Below, in pieces: positions 10,629 through 19,457 of a stretch of DNA of 64,000 nucleotides. The stretch spans positions 1 to 64,000 of the forward strand of contig SCMV01000001.1 in NCBI GenBank assembly GCA_005502875.1, in the 5' to 3' direction. The DNA comes from Comamonadaceae bacterium 2PF. GTDB lineage: Bacteria; Pseudomonadota; Gammaproteobacteria; Burkholderiales; Burkholderiaceae_C. Below the pieces are notes generated by a model. That model was not told the origin of the DNA, did not search any database, and saw only the letters and a list, made by a program, of their open reading frames with translations. How positions within the stretch are numbered: the stretch's first letter is position 1; the number at the start of each line of letters is the position of its first letter. A program made the translations under genes and the position numbers.

Positions 10629-11522
10629 TCAGCCGCGTTGCCAGCCGCCTCCGTGGTTGGCGGCCGAGGCTGCGGGCGAGCTGGCCAGGTAGGCCAGGGC
10701 CTGTTCGGTGTTGCCTTCGCCACCGGGCGTGAAGCGCGGGTGGAAGTAGCGAGCAGCGGCCAGCAGGACGTTGCCCATGCGCGGCAGCAACCCTTTTCTG
10801 GCAGCGCGGTGCCAGCCCGTGAGGAAGTTCTCCGGGCGAGGTCGGTTGGGGTCTGCCTTCATGAGCATGCGATTGCCGCGCCACAGCAGCAGGGGCAGGA
10901 TCACCATGACCAACAGCATGTGCACGATGCGCTCGAGGTAGTTGCCACCCATGTGCTCGAACAAGGCGTGCGCGACCATTCGGTGCTCGACCTCTTCGGC
11001 GCCATGCCAGCGCAGCAGGTCCAGCATCATCGGGTCGGCACCGGCCTCGTCCAGGCCCTTGGCGTTGAGCACCCAGTTGCCCAGGTAGCCAAAGAAGTGC
11101 TCGAGCGCGGCGATGGCGCCCAGCTGCTGGCGGATCCAAAAGCGCGTGTGCCCGATCTTCAGGCCGAAGGGCTGCTCGCCCATGTAGCCGTTGAAGAGGT
11201 GTTCGACTTGCCGGGTGTAGTCGCTGGTGTCGATGCCATGCGCTTGCCAGTGTTGCTTGATCACCCCCTCGTGTGAGCGCGCGTGGATGGCTTCCTGGCG
11301 CATGAAGCCCTTGGCAGCGGCGTGCACCTCCGGGTCGGTGACCATGGGCAAGGCCTTGTTGTAGACGCGGCAGAACCAAAGCTCCCCTGCGGGAAACAGC
11401 AGGTGCAGCACGTTGATGGTGTGCGTGGCAAAAGGATGGCCGGGCAGCCATTGCACGGGTGTCTTCGACCACTCGAACTTGACGTGGCGAGGCAAAAGCG
11501 GGTGGGGCGACAGGCTGGACAT
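10629..11522 (-). CDS. PF10118-type predicted metal-dependent hydrolase
   Basis: 297 residues. It carries the conserved histidine/glutamate signatures of the PF10118 family: RQEAIHARSHE (about residues 74-84), an AALEHFFGYLG segment and EEVEHRMVAHALFEHM (about 175-190). These resemble di-metal four-helix-bundle sites, though the family is experimentally poorly characterised. A hydrophobic helix (HMLLVMVILPLLLW) in the C-terminal part suggests membrane association. It follows the EphD-like gene by 36 bases and probably shares its transcript. A paralogue lies at 50414-51310. Confidence 0.8.
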   Translation of the reverse strand: MSSLSPHPLLPRHVKFEWSKTPVQWLPGHPFATHTINVLHLLFPAGELWFCRVYNKALPMVTDPEVHAAAKGFMRQEAIHARSHEGVIKQHWQAHGIDTSDYTRQVEHLFNGYMGEQPFGLKIGHTRFWIRQQLGAIAALEHFFGYLGNWVLNAKGLDEAGADPMMLDLLRWHGAEEVEHRMVAHALFEHMGGNYLERIVHMLLVMVILPLLLWRGNRMLMKADPNRPRPENFLTGWHRAARKGLLPRMGNVLLAAARYFHPRFTPGGEGNTEQALAYLASSPAASAANHGGGWQRG

Positions 11523-11558
11523 GTCGGGTTTCGGGCGTTGGATTTGTCGAAGAGGGGC

Positions 11559-13346
11559 TCAGTGCGGCAGCAGGTCGATGCGCGCGATGCGTCGGCTCAC
11601 CCAGGGCATGAGGCGATACAACCAGCGTGAGCCGTGGGCTTCGGCGCCGACCGACACCACGGCCTGGTTGCGTTGCACGGCTCGCACCATCGCTTCGGCG
11701 ACGGTTTCGGGCTGCAGGCCGCGCATGGCGTACAGGCGCGCTGCCTTGCGGCGCATCTCGGCCTGGGCCTCGGTGCTCACGCCCACGTACTCGGTGCTGG
11801 CCATGATCCCGGTCTCGGCGAAACCGGGGCAGATGGCGGTCACGCCGATGCCGCGCTCGGCCAGCTCGCCGCGCAGGCACTCGCTGAGCATCAGCACGGC
11901 TGCCTTGGTGGTGGCGTAGGCGGGCAGGCTGCGCGAAGGGCCATAGGCCGCGGCCGAGGCGGTGTTGAGGATGTGGCCCTTGCGCCCTTTGGCGGCCATT
12001 TGCTGCGCAAACAAGCGGCAGCCGTGGATGACGCCCCAGAGGTTGACGTCGATGACGCGTTGCCAGTCGCGCTCGGTGGTCGACAGCACGCCGCCGCCCA
12101 TGCCGATGCCGGCGTTGTTGACGACGATGTCGGCGCCACCCAGGGCTTCGTCGACCCAGCTGGCCAGTGCTTGCATCTCGTCACCCTGGCCCACGTCGAC
12201 TTGGCGGGCGTGGGCTGCGATGCCTCGGTCACGCAGCGACTGCGCGGTGCGTTCGGCGGCCTCCAGGTTGATGTCGACGGCCACGATGGTGGCGCCGCGT
12301 CGCCCGAACGAATCGGCCGCGCAGCGACCGATGCCGCTGCCCGCGCCGGTGATGACCGCCACCTGGTTGACAAAGGGCTGCGCTCGCGTCGCTCGAACCT
12401 CGCCATCGGGCTGCACGCGCGCCTTGCGCAGCGCTGGCGACTCGGGGGCGCCATCGATGTGTTCGATGAACTCGCGCACCAGGCTGGCGAACATCTCGGG
12501 GTGCTTGAGGGTGAGCCAATGGCCGGCTTGCACCTCGCGGCGCCACAGGCGCGGCACCCAGGGCGTGAGGTTCTCGCTGAGCGAGGGGTTGACGTAGTTG
12601 TCCTGCACCGGCACGAGCACCTGCACCGGGGCCTGGGCGTGGCGAGCACGCGGGCCGAACAGGCGCGGCAGCATGTTGGCGCGGTAGAGCCACACGCCGT
12701 TGGCGCCGTCGCGTGCCTGGCCCTCGCGCGGCTTGGCGTGGGTGTTCTCGAGCAGCCGCAGGATCACGTGCCAGTTGCGGCCGACCACGCCGCGCCACAG
12801 GGCCTCGGGCACCCAGGGCAGGTGGAAGAAGTAGATGTACCAGGACTTGAAGAGCTGCTTGACGAACTGGAACAGGTTGCCGGGCGTGGGTCGTTTGAGG
12901 CGGTCGCGCATCCAGTGGCCGACGTGGTCCAGGCAGGGGCCGGACACCGAGGTGTAAGACGCGATGCGGCCCTTGAGCGCGGGCTCGGTGGCGAACTCCC
13001 AGGCCTGGATCGAGCCCCAGTCGTGCGCCACCATGTGCACGGCGCGGTTGGGGCTGACGGCGTTGATGACGGCGGTGAAGTCGGCGCACAGGCGCTCGAG
13101 CTTGTAGCTGGCGCGCGTGGCCGGTGGCGTGAAAGAGCGACCGCAGCCGCGCACGTCGTAGGTCACCACGTGATAGCCCTTGCACAGGTGCCGGGCCACG
13201 TCGTTCCACTTGGTCTGGTTGTCCGGGTAGCCGTGCACGAAGACGATGACCGGCAGGTGGGGCGCGCCCCAGGTGGTGACGGCGAGATCGCCATCGGGGC
13301 CGCGCACGGTGAACGAACGCGTCGGAGTGGGGGCAGGGGTGTTCAT
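11559..13346 (-). CDS. EphD-like alpha/beta hydrolase - short-chain dehydrogenase fusion
   Basis: About 595 residues from MNTPAPTPTRS. The N-terminal ~290 residues are an alpha/beta hydrolase of the epoxide hydrolase type: oxyanion region FVHGYPDNQTKW, nucleophile elbow MVAHDWGS with Asp as nucleophile, and the catalytic His in QAGHWLTLKHPE. From about residue 325 comes a classical SDR: GAGSGIG cofactor motif, NNAG, a Ser in NTASAAAYG, and the YATTK active-site Tyr/Lys. The same two-domain arrangement is known from mycobacterial EphD. The pair could open an epoxide or ester and oxidise the product, probably on a lipophilic substrate. An ATG four codons upstream (13358) is an alternative start. 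Neither start has a strong Shine-Dalgarno sequence. Confidence 0.88.
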   Translation of the reverse strand: MNTPAPTPTRSFTVRGPDGDLAVTTWGAPHLPVIVFVHGYPDNQTKWNDVARHLCKGYHVVTYDVRGCGRSFTPPATRASYKLERLCADFTAVINAVSPNRAVHMVAHDWGSIQAWEFATEPALKGRIASYTSVSGPCLDHVGHWMRDRLKRPTPGNLFQFVKQLFKSWYIYFFHLPWVPEALWRGVVGRNWHVILRLLENTHAKPREGQARDGANGVWLYRANMLPRLFGPRARHAQAPVQVLVPVQDNYVNPSLSENLTPWVPRLWRREVQAGHWLTLKHPEMFASLVREFIEHIDGAPESPALRKARVQPDGEVRATRAQPFVNQVAVITGAGSGIGRCAADSFGRRGATIVAVDINLEAAERTAQSLRDRGIAAHARQVDVGQGDEMQALASWVDEALGGADIVVNNAGIGMGGGVLSTTERDWQRVIDVNLWGVIHGCRLFAQQMAAKGRKGHILNTASAAAYGPSRSLPAYATTKAAVLMLSECLRGELAERGIGVTAICPGFAETGIMASTEYVGVSTEAQAEMRRKAARLYAMRGLQPETVAEAMVRAVQRNQAVVSVGAEAHGSRWLYRLMPWVSRRIARIDLLPH

Positions 13347-13560
13347 GGGCGGGATCATGTCGAGGGTGCTCAGGCGGCAGCGGGCGCCTGACGTTCGCGT
13401 CATGATTCGTTTGACCCACCTTGCTCGACAGGAGCGAAGGCGACACAAAGGGCGACGCGACGACACGCGTTGACGTCTGACAAAGATGCGTCAATCTCCG
13501 TCAGGGGCAACCCTCAAACGTGAGGTGTTGCACGTGATTGGCTTTTGGCGCCGGGGGCGC

Positions 13561-14343
13561 TCAGGGCGCGATGGTCAGCGCGATGTCCCACTCCTGCATC
13601 AGCTTGGGGAAGGGCGTGGGGGGCAGCGCTTGGGTGAACACGCGGCGGGCGTCGCGCAGGTGGCCGACCTGGGCCAGGCCGGGCTGGCCGAACTTGCTGG
13701 CGTCGGCCACGATCCAGCTCTCACGAGACTGGCTGACCATGGTCTGGTAGACCGCTTGCTCTCGCAGGTCGCGGTCGCGCAGGCTGCCGTCAGGGTCGAT
13801 GCCCAGCGTGCCCACGATGGCGATGTCGACCTTGAACTGCTGCAGGTACTCCACCGTGGCGTCGCCCTCCATGGCGCTGTCGCGGGTGCGCAGCATGCCG
13901 CCTGCGACGTGCACCTTGCATTGCGGGTGCTCGCTCAGCAGGCTGGCGACGTGCAGGTTGTGGGTCACCACGGTCAGGCCGGGCTTTTTCAGCAGCTCGC
14001 GCGCCACGGCTTCGATGGTGGTGCCGATGCCCATCATCAGCGTGGCGCCATCGGGCACGGCGGCGGCCACCGAGCGCGCGATGCGGGCCTTGGCGTCGGC
14101 GAACAGGGCCTGGCGCTCTTTCCAGGCGGCCACGGCAGGGGCTTCGCGCGGCAGGCTGACGCCGCCATGAAAGCGCGTGAGCAGGCCGGCTTCGGACAGG
14201 CGTTGCACGTCGCGGCGCACGGTCTGCATGGTCACGTCCAGGCGCTGAGCCAGGCGCTCGACCGACACCGACCCGCGCGCCTTGACTTCGTCGAGCAGGG
14301 CTTGCTGGCGGGGGTTGGGGCTCCAGGTGGGGGACGAAGGCAT
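13561..14343 (-). CDS. glpR: DeoR-family repressor, probable glycerol-3-phosphate regulator
   Basis: 260 residues. The N-terminal DeoR helix-turn-helix is clear (RQQALLDEVKARGSVSVERL, then DVTMQTVRRDVQRLSEAGLL). The C-terminal DeoRC sugar-phosphate sensor carries GATLMMGIGTTIEAVAREL and the HVAGGMLR and EGDATVEYLQQF segments. It is divergent from glpD, the arrangement expected for GlpR, which represses glycerol use until glycerol-3-phosphate binds. The regulator type is certain; the glp assignment rests on the neighbour. Several ATG/GTG codons occur upstream, but the ATG at 14343 gives the normal family length. Confidence 0.85.
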   Translation of the reverse strand: MPSSPTWSPNPRQQALLDEVKARGSVSVERLAQRLDVTMQTVRRDVQRLSEAGLLTRFHGGVSLPREAPAVAAWKERQALFADAKARIARSVAAAVPDGATLMMGIGTTIEAVARELLKKPGLTVVTHNLHVASLLSEHPQCKVHVAGGMLRTRDSAMEGDATVEYLQQFKVDIAIVGTLGIDPDGSLRDRDLREQAVYQTMVSQSRESWIVADASKFGQPGLAQVGHLRDARRVFTQALPPTPFPKLMQEWDIALTIAP

Positions 14344-14596
14344 GGCGACGGTGCGATGGATGGACGGGGGAAGGTGCGACGCAAATGGCCCGCAAGAGGC
14401 CTGAAAGCGACTTGCGCGCAGACTATCCGAAAAGATAGCAACAGAAAAGCAAGGAAAGCGCGCGTGGCATGCGTGCCCCCCCCCCCCAAGTAAATCCGGG
14501 CACGCGTGAGCGAGGCCTTCGGCACAATCGGGACGCAGGTGCAGCACCGCATCGGAAATGGCCAGCCCACCCAGAGCCATCCACACAGGAGACAGC
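14344..14596. promoter_or_regulatory. Divergent glpR-glpD control region with a C12 tract
   Basis: The 253 bases between the divergent glpR and glpD genes must hold both promoters and any GlpR operators. An uninterrupted run of 12 C lies at 14476-14487, about 110 bases before the glpD start. An AT-rich patch at about 14419-14457 (containing TATCCGAAAAGATAGCAACA, with the small inverted repeat TATC...GATA) is a candidate operator or promoter. I could not assign a -35/-10 pair with confidence. Confidence 0.5.
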
Positions 14597-16285
14597 TTGA
14601 GCACGACCGCCGAACGCGCCGATCCGAACCACGAGGCGAGCCGGGGCGATCCCGGGCCGCGCCCGGCCGATCACCTTTGCGACGTGCTGGTGGTGGGCGG
14701 CGGCATCAACGGCGTCGGCATCGCGCGCGACCTCGCGGGCCGAGGCTGGCGCGTGGTGCTGTGCGAGCAGGACGACCTGGCCAGCCACACGTCGTCGGCG
14801 TCCACCAAGCTCATCCACGGCGGCCTGCGCTACCTGGAGCACCGCGAGTTCAGCCTGGTGCGCAAGGCCTTGCAAGAGCGCGAGGTGCTGCTGCGCAGCG
14901 CGCCACACATCATGTGGCCGATGCGCTTTGTGCTGCCGCACGATGCGAGCATGCGCCCGGCCTGGCTGGTGCGCCTGGGCCTGTACCTCTATGACCACCT
15001 GGCGGGCCGCGACTTCCTGCCCGGCACCGAGTCACTGAACCTGCGCGAGAGCCCCTTGGGCGAGGGCTTGCAGCCGAGCTGGCAGCAAGCGTTTGTCTAC
15101 TCCGATGGCTGGGTGGACGACGCCCGGCTGGTGGCCCTGTGCGCGCTCGATGCCGCCGAGCGCGGGGCCCAGGTGCTCACCCGCACACGCTGCACCAGCT
15201 TGCGCCCTGACGGTGCCGGCTGGCGCGCAGAACTGAGCCGCCGCGACGCGCTGACGGGCCAGGAAACGCGCCGCCTTTCGGTGCAGGCCCGTGCCGTGGT
15301 CAACGCCGCTGGCCCCTGGGCCGAGCGGGTGCTGCGCGACCTGATGCAGGTGCCGCCACAAACCGGCGGACGGGGGCGCCATGCCGGACCGCATGGGGCC
15401 TTGCGCCTGGTCAAGGGCAGCCACATCGTCGTGCCCCGGCTCTTTCAGCACGACCACGCCTACATCTTTCAGGGCCGCGACGGGCGCATCATCTTCGCCA
15501 TCCCGTATGAGCGCCAGTTCACCCTGGTGGGCACCACCGACGTCGAGTTCAAGGGCGACCCGGGCCAGGTGGGCATCGAAAACAGCGAGATCGACTACCT
15601 CTGCAACGAGCTGGGCCGCTACCTGCGCCGCCCCATCACGCACCAGGATGTGGTGTGGTCCTACGCCGGCGTGCGGCCCCTGCTTGACGATGCGCGGGGC
15701 TCGGCCTCGGCCGTCACGCGCGACTACCTGCTGCAAAGCCAGCTGCGGCCTGCGCCCTGGCTCACGGTCTGGGGCGGCAAGCTCACCACCTTCCGCAAGC
15801 TGTCGGAGCAAGCGGCCGATCAGGTCGGCGCGATGCTGGGCGAAACCCGACGTCCCTGGACGGAGTCGGCCTTCCTGCCCGGCGGCGACCTGTCCGAGCT
15901 GGTCGATGAGCTGACCCACCCCGAGGCCGACATGGCCGCCTTCCAGCACCGGCTGCGCCAGCGCCACCCCTGGATCGACCTGCCGCTGCTGCGCCGCTGG
16001 ACCCGAGCCTATGGGGGCCGGGTGTTGCGCCTGCTTGATGGCGTCTCGTCGCGTGGCGACCTGGGGGCCGAGGTCGCGCCCGACCTGCACGAGGCCGAGC
16101 TGTTCTTCCTCAAGCGAAATGAGTGGGCGCTCACTTGCGATGATGTGCTGTGGCGGCGCAGCAAGCTGGGCTTGCACTGCGCGCCCGAGCAGCGCGAGGC
16201 CGTGGCCGACTGGCTGGCCGTTCAGGCGCGCGGGGCGGCCAGTGGCTTTCATTGCAGCGACCTGAGCCGGCAACTGAGTGCCTGA
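14597..16285 (+). CDS. glpD: Aerobic glycerol-3-phosphate dehydrogenase
   Basis: 562 residues from a TTG start at 14597. This flavoprotein oxidises glycerol-3-phosphate to dihydroxyacetone phosphate at the inner membrane and passes electrons to quinone. The FAD-binding motif VVGGGINGVGIARDLAGRG lies at about residues 31-50, followed by TSSASTKLIHGGLRYLEH, a GlpD hallmark, and by GTTDVEFKGDP and WSYAGVRPLLDD. I chose TTG because AGGAG at 14587-14591 sits five bases before it; the upstream ATG at 14558 has no such site and would add 13 residues outside the family's usual N-terminus. Its 3' end is 28 bases from the convergent AraC-type gene. Confidence 0.95.
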   Translation: MSTTAERADPNHEASRGDPGPRPADHLCDVLVVGGGINGVGIARDLAGRGWRVVLCEQDDLASHTSSASTKLIHGGLRYLEHREFSLVRKALQEREVLLRSAPHIMWPMRFVLPHDASMRPAWLVRLGLYLYDHLAGRDFLPGTESLNLRESPLGEGLQPSWQQAFVYSDGWVDDARLVALCALDAAERGAQVLTRTRCTSLRPDGAGWRAELSRRDALTGQETRRLSVQARAVVNAAGPWAERVLRDLMQVPPQTGGRGRHAGPHGALRLVKGSHIVVPRLFQHDHAYIFQGRDGRIIFAIPYERQFTLVGTTDVEFKGDPGQVGIENSEIDYLCNELGRYLRRPITHQDVVWSYAGVRPLLDDARGSASAVTRDYLLQSQLRPAPWLTVWGGKLTTFRKLSEQAADQVGAMLGETRRPWTESAFLPGGDLSELVDELTHPEADMAAFQHRLRQRHPWIDLPLLRRWTRAYGGRVLRLLDGVSSRGDLGAEVAPDLHEAELFFLKRNEWALTCDDVLWRRSKLGLHCAPEQREAVADWLAVQARGAASGFHCSDLSRQLSA

Positions 16286-16313
16286 GCGCGCCTTCGGGGT
16301 CAGGCGGCGTCGC

Positions 16314-17423
16314 TCAGGCCGGATCGGGTGTGGCGGCGGGTGCAGGCGGTGTGACGGGGGTGCCTGACACCCCGACCTGCCGGTGGCGTTGTCGCCAGCT
16401 CAATGGCGCCTCGCCGCTCCAGCGCTTGAAGGCGCGCGAGAAGGCGCTTTGTTCGGTGTAGCCCAGCAGCTCGCTGACATCGGCCAGCGTCAGGCGCTCG
16501 TCGACCAGGTGCAGCTCGGCCAACTCGCGCAGGGCGACGTCGCGCAACTGGCGGAACTGCTGGCCGCGTTCGGCCAGCCGTCGGTAGAACACGCGGGGTG
16601 ACAGCCGCAACTCGGCGGCCACCTGCTCCAGCTCGGGCACGCCGTGGCGGGCCAGTTGGCGCACCACGCGGCGGGTCAGCTCGATGAGGTCGCCGCTGTC
16701 GGGCAGGTGGGCCAGCGCGGCCTCGACCTGCTCCTCCATGAGCCCCAGCAGCACCGGGTCGGGCTGGTGCAGCGGGGTCTGCAGGCTCGCCAGGGGGATC
16801 ACCAGCCGGGTGACGGGCTGGCCCCAGCGCACCGGGCAGCCAAAGTGGTCGATGAAAGGCTGGGTCTGACTGGGCGGCGGGTTGACGAAATCGACCGCCC
16901 GCACCGGCAGCATGCGCCCGCACAGCGCCCGCGCGAACTGCACGATGGCGGCGATGCCGGTTTCGTCGAACAGGGCGCCCGGCTTGCCCCGGGCCACGCC
17001 CCATTGCAGCACCATGCTGTCGCCTTCGATGTGGTGCTGGATGGGGTTGATGTCGTGCAGCAGCCGGTGGTAGCGCTGGATGCGCATCAGCGCAGCGCCC
17101 AGGTTCTCGCAGGCCAGCAGCACGTAGCCCAGCGCGCCCAGGTGGGCCGGCTGGATGGACTGGCCCAGGTGCAGGCCCAGCAACGGGTCGTTCAGCCGCT
17201 CGGCCGCGCGCAGCAGCAGCTGGCAGTAGGCCTCGGCCGGGTAGCGGCCCAGGTGCTGCTGCCCCGAGCGCAGGGCCTCGGCAGGCATCACGCTGGCGGG
17301 CTCCACCCCGTGACGCTGAAGGTGCTCTGCCAGCACACGCAGGAAGGTCTGCGGCACCATGCCCTGGACGGCGTCCCTGGCGTGCAGGCGGCGGAATTCG
17401 GGCGAGGGCAAGTCATCGGGCAT
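16314..17423 (-). CDS. AraC-family transcriptional regulator
   Basis: 369 residues from MPDDLPSPEFRR. The N-terminal two-thirds match the arabinose-binding-like domain of the OruR/ArgR-type AraC proteins (LLGLHLGQSIQPAHLGALGY segment). The C-terminal ~90 residues are the double helix-turn-helix: VAAELRLSPRVFYRRLAERG and LTLADVSELLGYTEQSAFSRA, then FKRWSGEAP. It is divergent from the SDR-MBL-epimerase operon across 89 bases and is the obvious candidate activator of that operon. The inducer is unknown. The last ~20 residues are Pro/Ala-rich and dispensable-looking. Confidence 0.9.
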   Translation of the reverse strand: MPDDLPSPEFRRLHARDAVQGMVPQTFLRVLAEHLQRHGVEPASVMPAEALRSGQQHLGRYPAEAYCQLLLRAAERLNDPLLGLHLGQSIQPAHLGALGYVLLACENLGAALMRIQRYHRLLHDINPIQHHIEGDSMVLQWGVARGKPGALFDETGIAAIVQFARALCGRMLPVRAVDFVNPPPSQTQPFIDHFGCPVRWGQPVTRLVIPLASLQTPLHQPDPVLLGLMEEQVEAALAHLPDSGDLIELTRRVVRQLARHGVPELEQVAAELRLSPRVFYRRLAERGQQFRQLRDVALRELAELHLVDERLTLADVSELLGYTEQSAFSRAFKRWSGEAPLSWRQRHRQVGVSGTPVTPPAPAATPDPA

Positions 17424-17512
17424 GGATGAAATTGTTAAAAACTGGGTCGTGCACGTCAAGACCGGGCATGCCCCCGGTCCGTATGCTTCGGTTCACTCAA
17501 GGAGCCTCATCC

Positions 17513-18307
17513 ATGTCGACATCCACGCGTCCCACCCTTTTCGTCACCGGCGCCGCTGCGGGCATCGGTCGGGCCGTGGCCGAGCGGTTCCTGCAGGCGG
17601 GGTGGTTCGTCGGTCTTTACGACGTGGACGAAGCCGGGCTGCGATCCCTGCAGCAGAAGTGGGGGGCCGAGCAGTGCCTCGCCGCTCGGTTGGACGTGAC
17701 CTCTGCCGACGACTGGCAGGTCGCCCTGGCCGCCTTCGAACAAACCACGGGCGGGCGCCTGGACGTGCTGTTCAACAACGCGGGCATCGCCGTCACACAG
17801 CCCTTTGAAGAGGCTGCCCTGGTGCGTCACCACCGCCTCATCGACATCAACCTCAAGGGCCTGGTCAACGGCTGCCACCTGGCGTTCCCGCTGCTCAAGC
17901 GCACCCCGGGCAGCCGCGTCATCAACATGTGCTCGGCCTCGGCGCTGTATGGCCAGCCCGAGCTGGGCACCTACTCGGCCACCAAGGCCGCCGTGCGCAG
18001 CCTCACCGAAGCGCTGGACATCGAGTGGCAGCGCCACGGCATCCGCGTGGTCGACGTGCTGCCGCTGTTCGTCAACACGGCCATGGTGGCCAACGAGGTC
18101 AGCCGCATGAAAACGGTCTCGACCCTGGGCGTGCGCCTGGGCCCCGAGGACGTGGCCGCCACCGTCTGGCAGTTGGCCAACGCTTCGCCGCGCAGCCTGC
18201 CTGTGCACTCCCTGGTGGGGTGGCAGACGAAGGTGTTCGCGCTGCTCTCGAAGCTCTCGCCTGGTTTCATGAACCGCCTGGTGACCGCCCGCATGGCCGG
18301 TTACTGA
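17513..18307 (+). CDS. Short-chain dehydrogenase/reductase
   Basis: 264 residues. It is a classical SDR with the TGAAAGIG nucleotide-binding motif near the N-terminus, NNAGIA, the catalytic Ser in NMCSASALYG and the YSATK Tyr/Lys pair. Asp in YDVDEAG after beta-2 suggests NAD(H) preference. AAGGAG at 17499-17504, eight bases before the ATG, fixes the start. It is the first gene of an apparent operon with the MBL-fold and epimerase genes, divergent from the AraC-type regulator. The substrate is unknown; the neighbours suggest a hydrophobic alcohol or ketone. Confidence 0.92.
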   Translation: MSTSTRPTLFVTGAAAGIGRAVAERFLQAGWFVGLYDVDEAGLRSLQQKWGAEQCLAARLDVTSADDWQVALAAFEQTTGGRLDVLFNNAGIAVTQPFEEAALVRHHRLIDINLKGLVNGCHLAFPLLKRTPGSRVINMCSASALYGQPELGTYSATKAAVRSLTEALDIEWQRHGIRVVDVLPLFVNTAMVANEVSRMKTVSTLGVRLGPEDVAATVWQLANASPRSLPVHSLVGWQTKVFALLSKLSPGFMNRLVTARMAGY

Positions 18308-18350
18308 CCCCAGGGGCCCCAGCCCCGCTTGCCTTTTTCTGGAGACCCCG

Positions 18351-19457
18351 ATGACCAAGATGCCTCACCCGGCAGGGATGCGCGCGCTCACCGATTTCGA
18401 TGGCGCCCGCGACGCCGCCGCCCCGCAAGACCGCCTGCGCGAAGTGCGCCGCCGCGCCCAAGCCCTGCGCGAGCGCATGCTCGCCGAGCCCGAGGTGCTG
18501 TGCTGGCGCAGCTTCGACCTCATCCGCGCGCCTTACCCGACCTATTACGCCTACTCGGGCGTGTTCGCCGACCGTGGCTTCAAGTTCCCGCTGGTGCACC
18601 TGCTCAACCGCCTCTTCGTGGTCCAGTACCTCGACCACGATGGCGTGCTGCGCACCTTGCTGATGTCGCCCACCGACCACGACGCCAACCGCGAGACACC
18701 TTTCTTCAAACGCCTGGCCGAGCGCGCCCCCAAGTGGGTGCAGCCCATCGTGGCGCCTCAGTTCAACACCGTCGAGAGCGTGCTGGCCACCTGCGGCCTG
18801 CGCCCCGAAGACATCGACTACATCAGTTACGACCACCTGCACACGCAGGACGTGCGCCGTTGGCTCGCCGGCCCCAGGCCGTACTTCCCGAACGCCAAGC
18901 TGCTGGTGCACCGCCAGGAGTGGGCGTCCACGCTGGCCTTGCTGCCGCTGCAGGCCGAGTGGTACTGCCCGAATGGCATCGCCGGCATCCCGAACGAGCG
19001 CATCGTGCCTTTCGATGGCAGCCTGAGCCTGGGCCCCGGGGTGGCGTTGGTCCACACGCCGGGTCACACCGAAGGCAACCACTCGCTGGCCGCCCGAGTG
19101 CCCGATGGCATCCGCGTGACCAGCGAGAACGGCGTGGGCGTGGACGCGTACGAGCCGAAGAACTCGCGCATCAACGCCGTGCGCCGCCACGCCCTGTCCA
19201 CGGGCAAGGAGGTGATCCTCAATGGCAACACGCTGGAGGGCAGCAACGACCAGTACATCTCGATGGTGCTGGAGAAGACGCTGGCCGGCCCGTCGGTCAA
19301 CCCCGAGTACCCCAACTGCGCTTCGTCCAGCGAGCGCACGCCTTACTGGCTGTTCCCGGGTGAGCCGGTGAGTCACCTGTTCGGCGAGGCGCACTTTGGG
19401 CGCGTCCAGTCGCGTTCGGCGGGCGCGGCCCGCGCTGGTCAACGGGTGGCCGCATGA
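18351..19457 (+). CDS. Metallo-beta-lactamase-fold hydrolase
   Basis: 368 residues. The metal site is a variant of the family signature: SYDHLHTQD (about residues 162-170) in place of the usual THxHxDH, followed by the third-motif histidine in HTPGHTEGNH. The N-terminal ~100 residues are helical and include PYPTYYAYSG, with no recognised domain. The family includes lactonases, thioesterases and glyoxalases; the altered first motif prevents a substrate call. It lies 43 bases after the SDR, and its stop codon overlaps the ATG of the epimerase gene (ATGA), so the two are translationally coupled. Confidence 0.82.
   Translation: MTKMPHPAGMRALTDFDGARDAAAPQDRLREVRRRAQALRERMLAEPEVLCWRSFDLIRAPYPTYYAYSGVFADRGFKFPLVHLLNRLFVVQYLDHDGVLRTLLMSPTDHDANRETPFFKRLAERAPKWVQPIVAPQFNTVESVLATCGLRPEDIDYISYDHLHTQDVRRWLAGPRPYFPNAKLLVHRQEWASTLALLPLQAEWYCPNGIAGIPNERIVPFDGSLSLGPGVALVHTPGHTEGNHSLAARVPDGIRVTSENGVGVDAYEPKNSRINAVRRHALSTGKEVILNGNTLEGSNDQYISMVLEKTLAGPSVNPEYPNCASSSERTPYWLFPGEPVSHLFGEAHFGRVQSRSAGAARAGQRVAA

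Noticed and set aside
14558-14599. ATG at 14558 as the glpD start
   Set aside because: No ribosome-binding site precedes it, while the TTG at 14597 has AGGAG five bases upstream and gives the family N-terminus.
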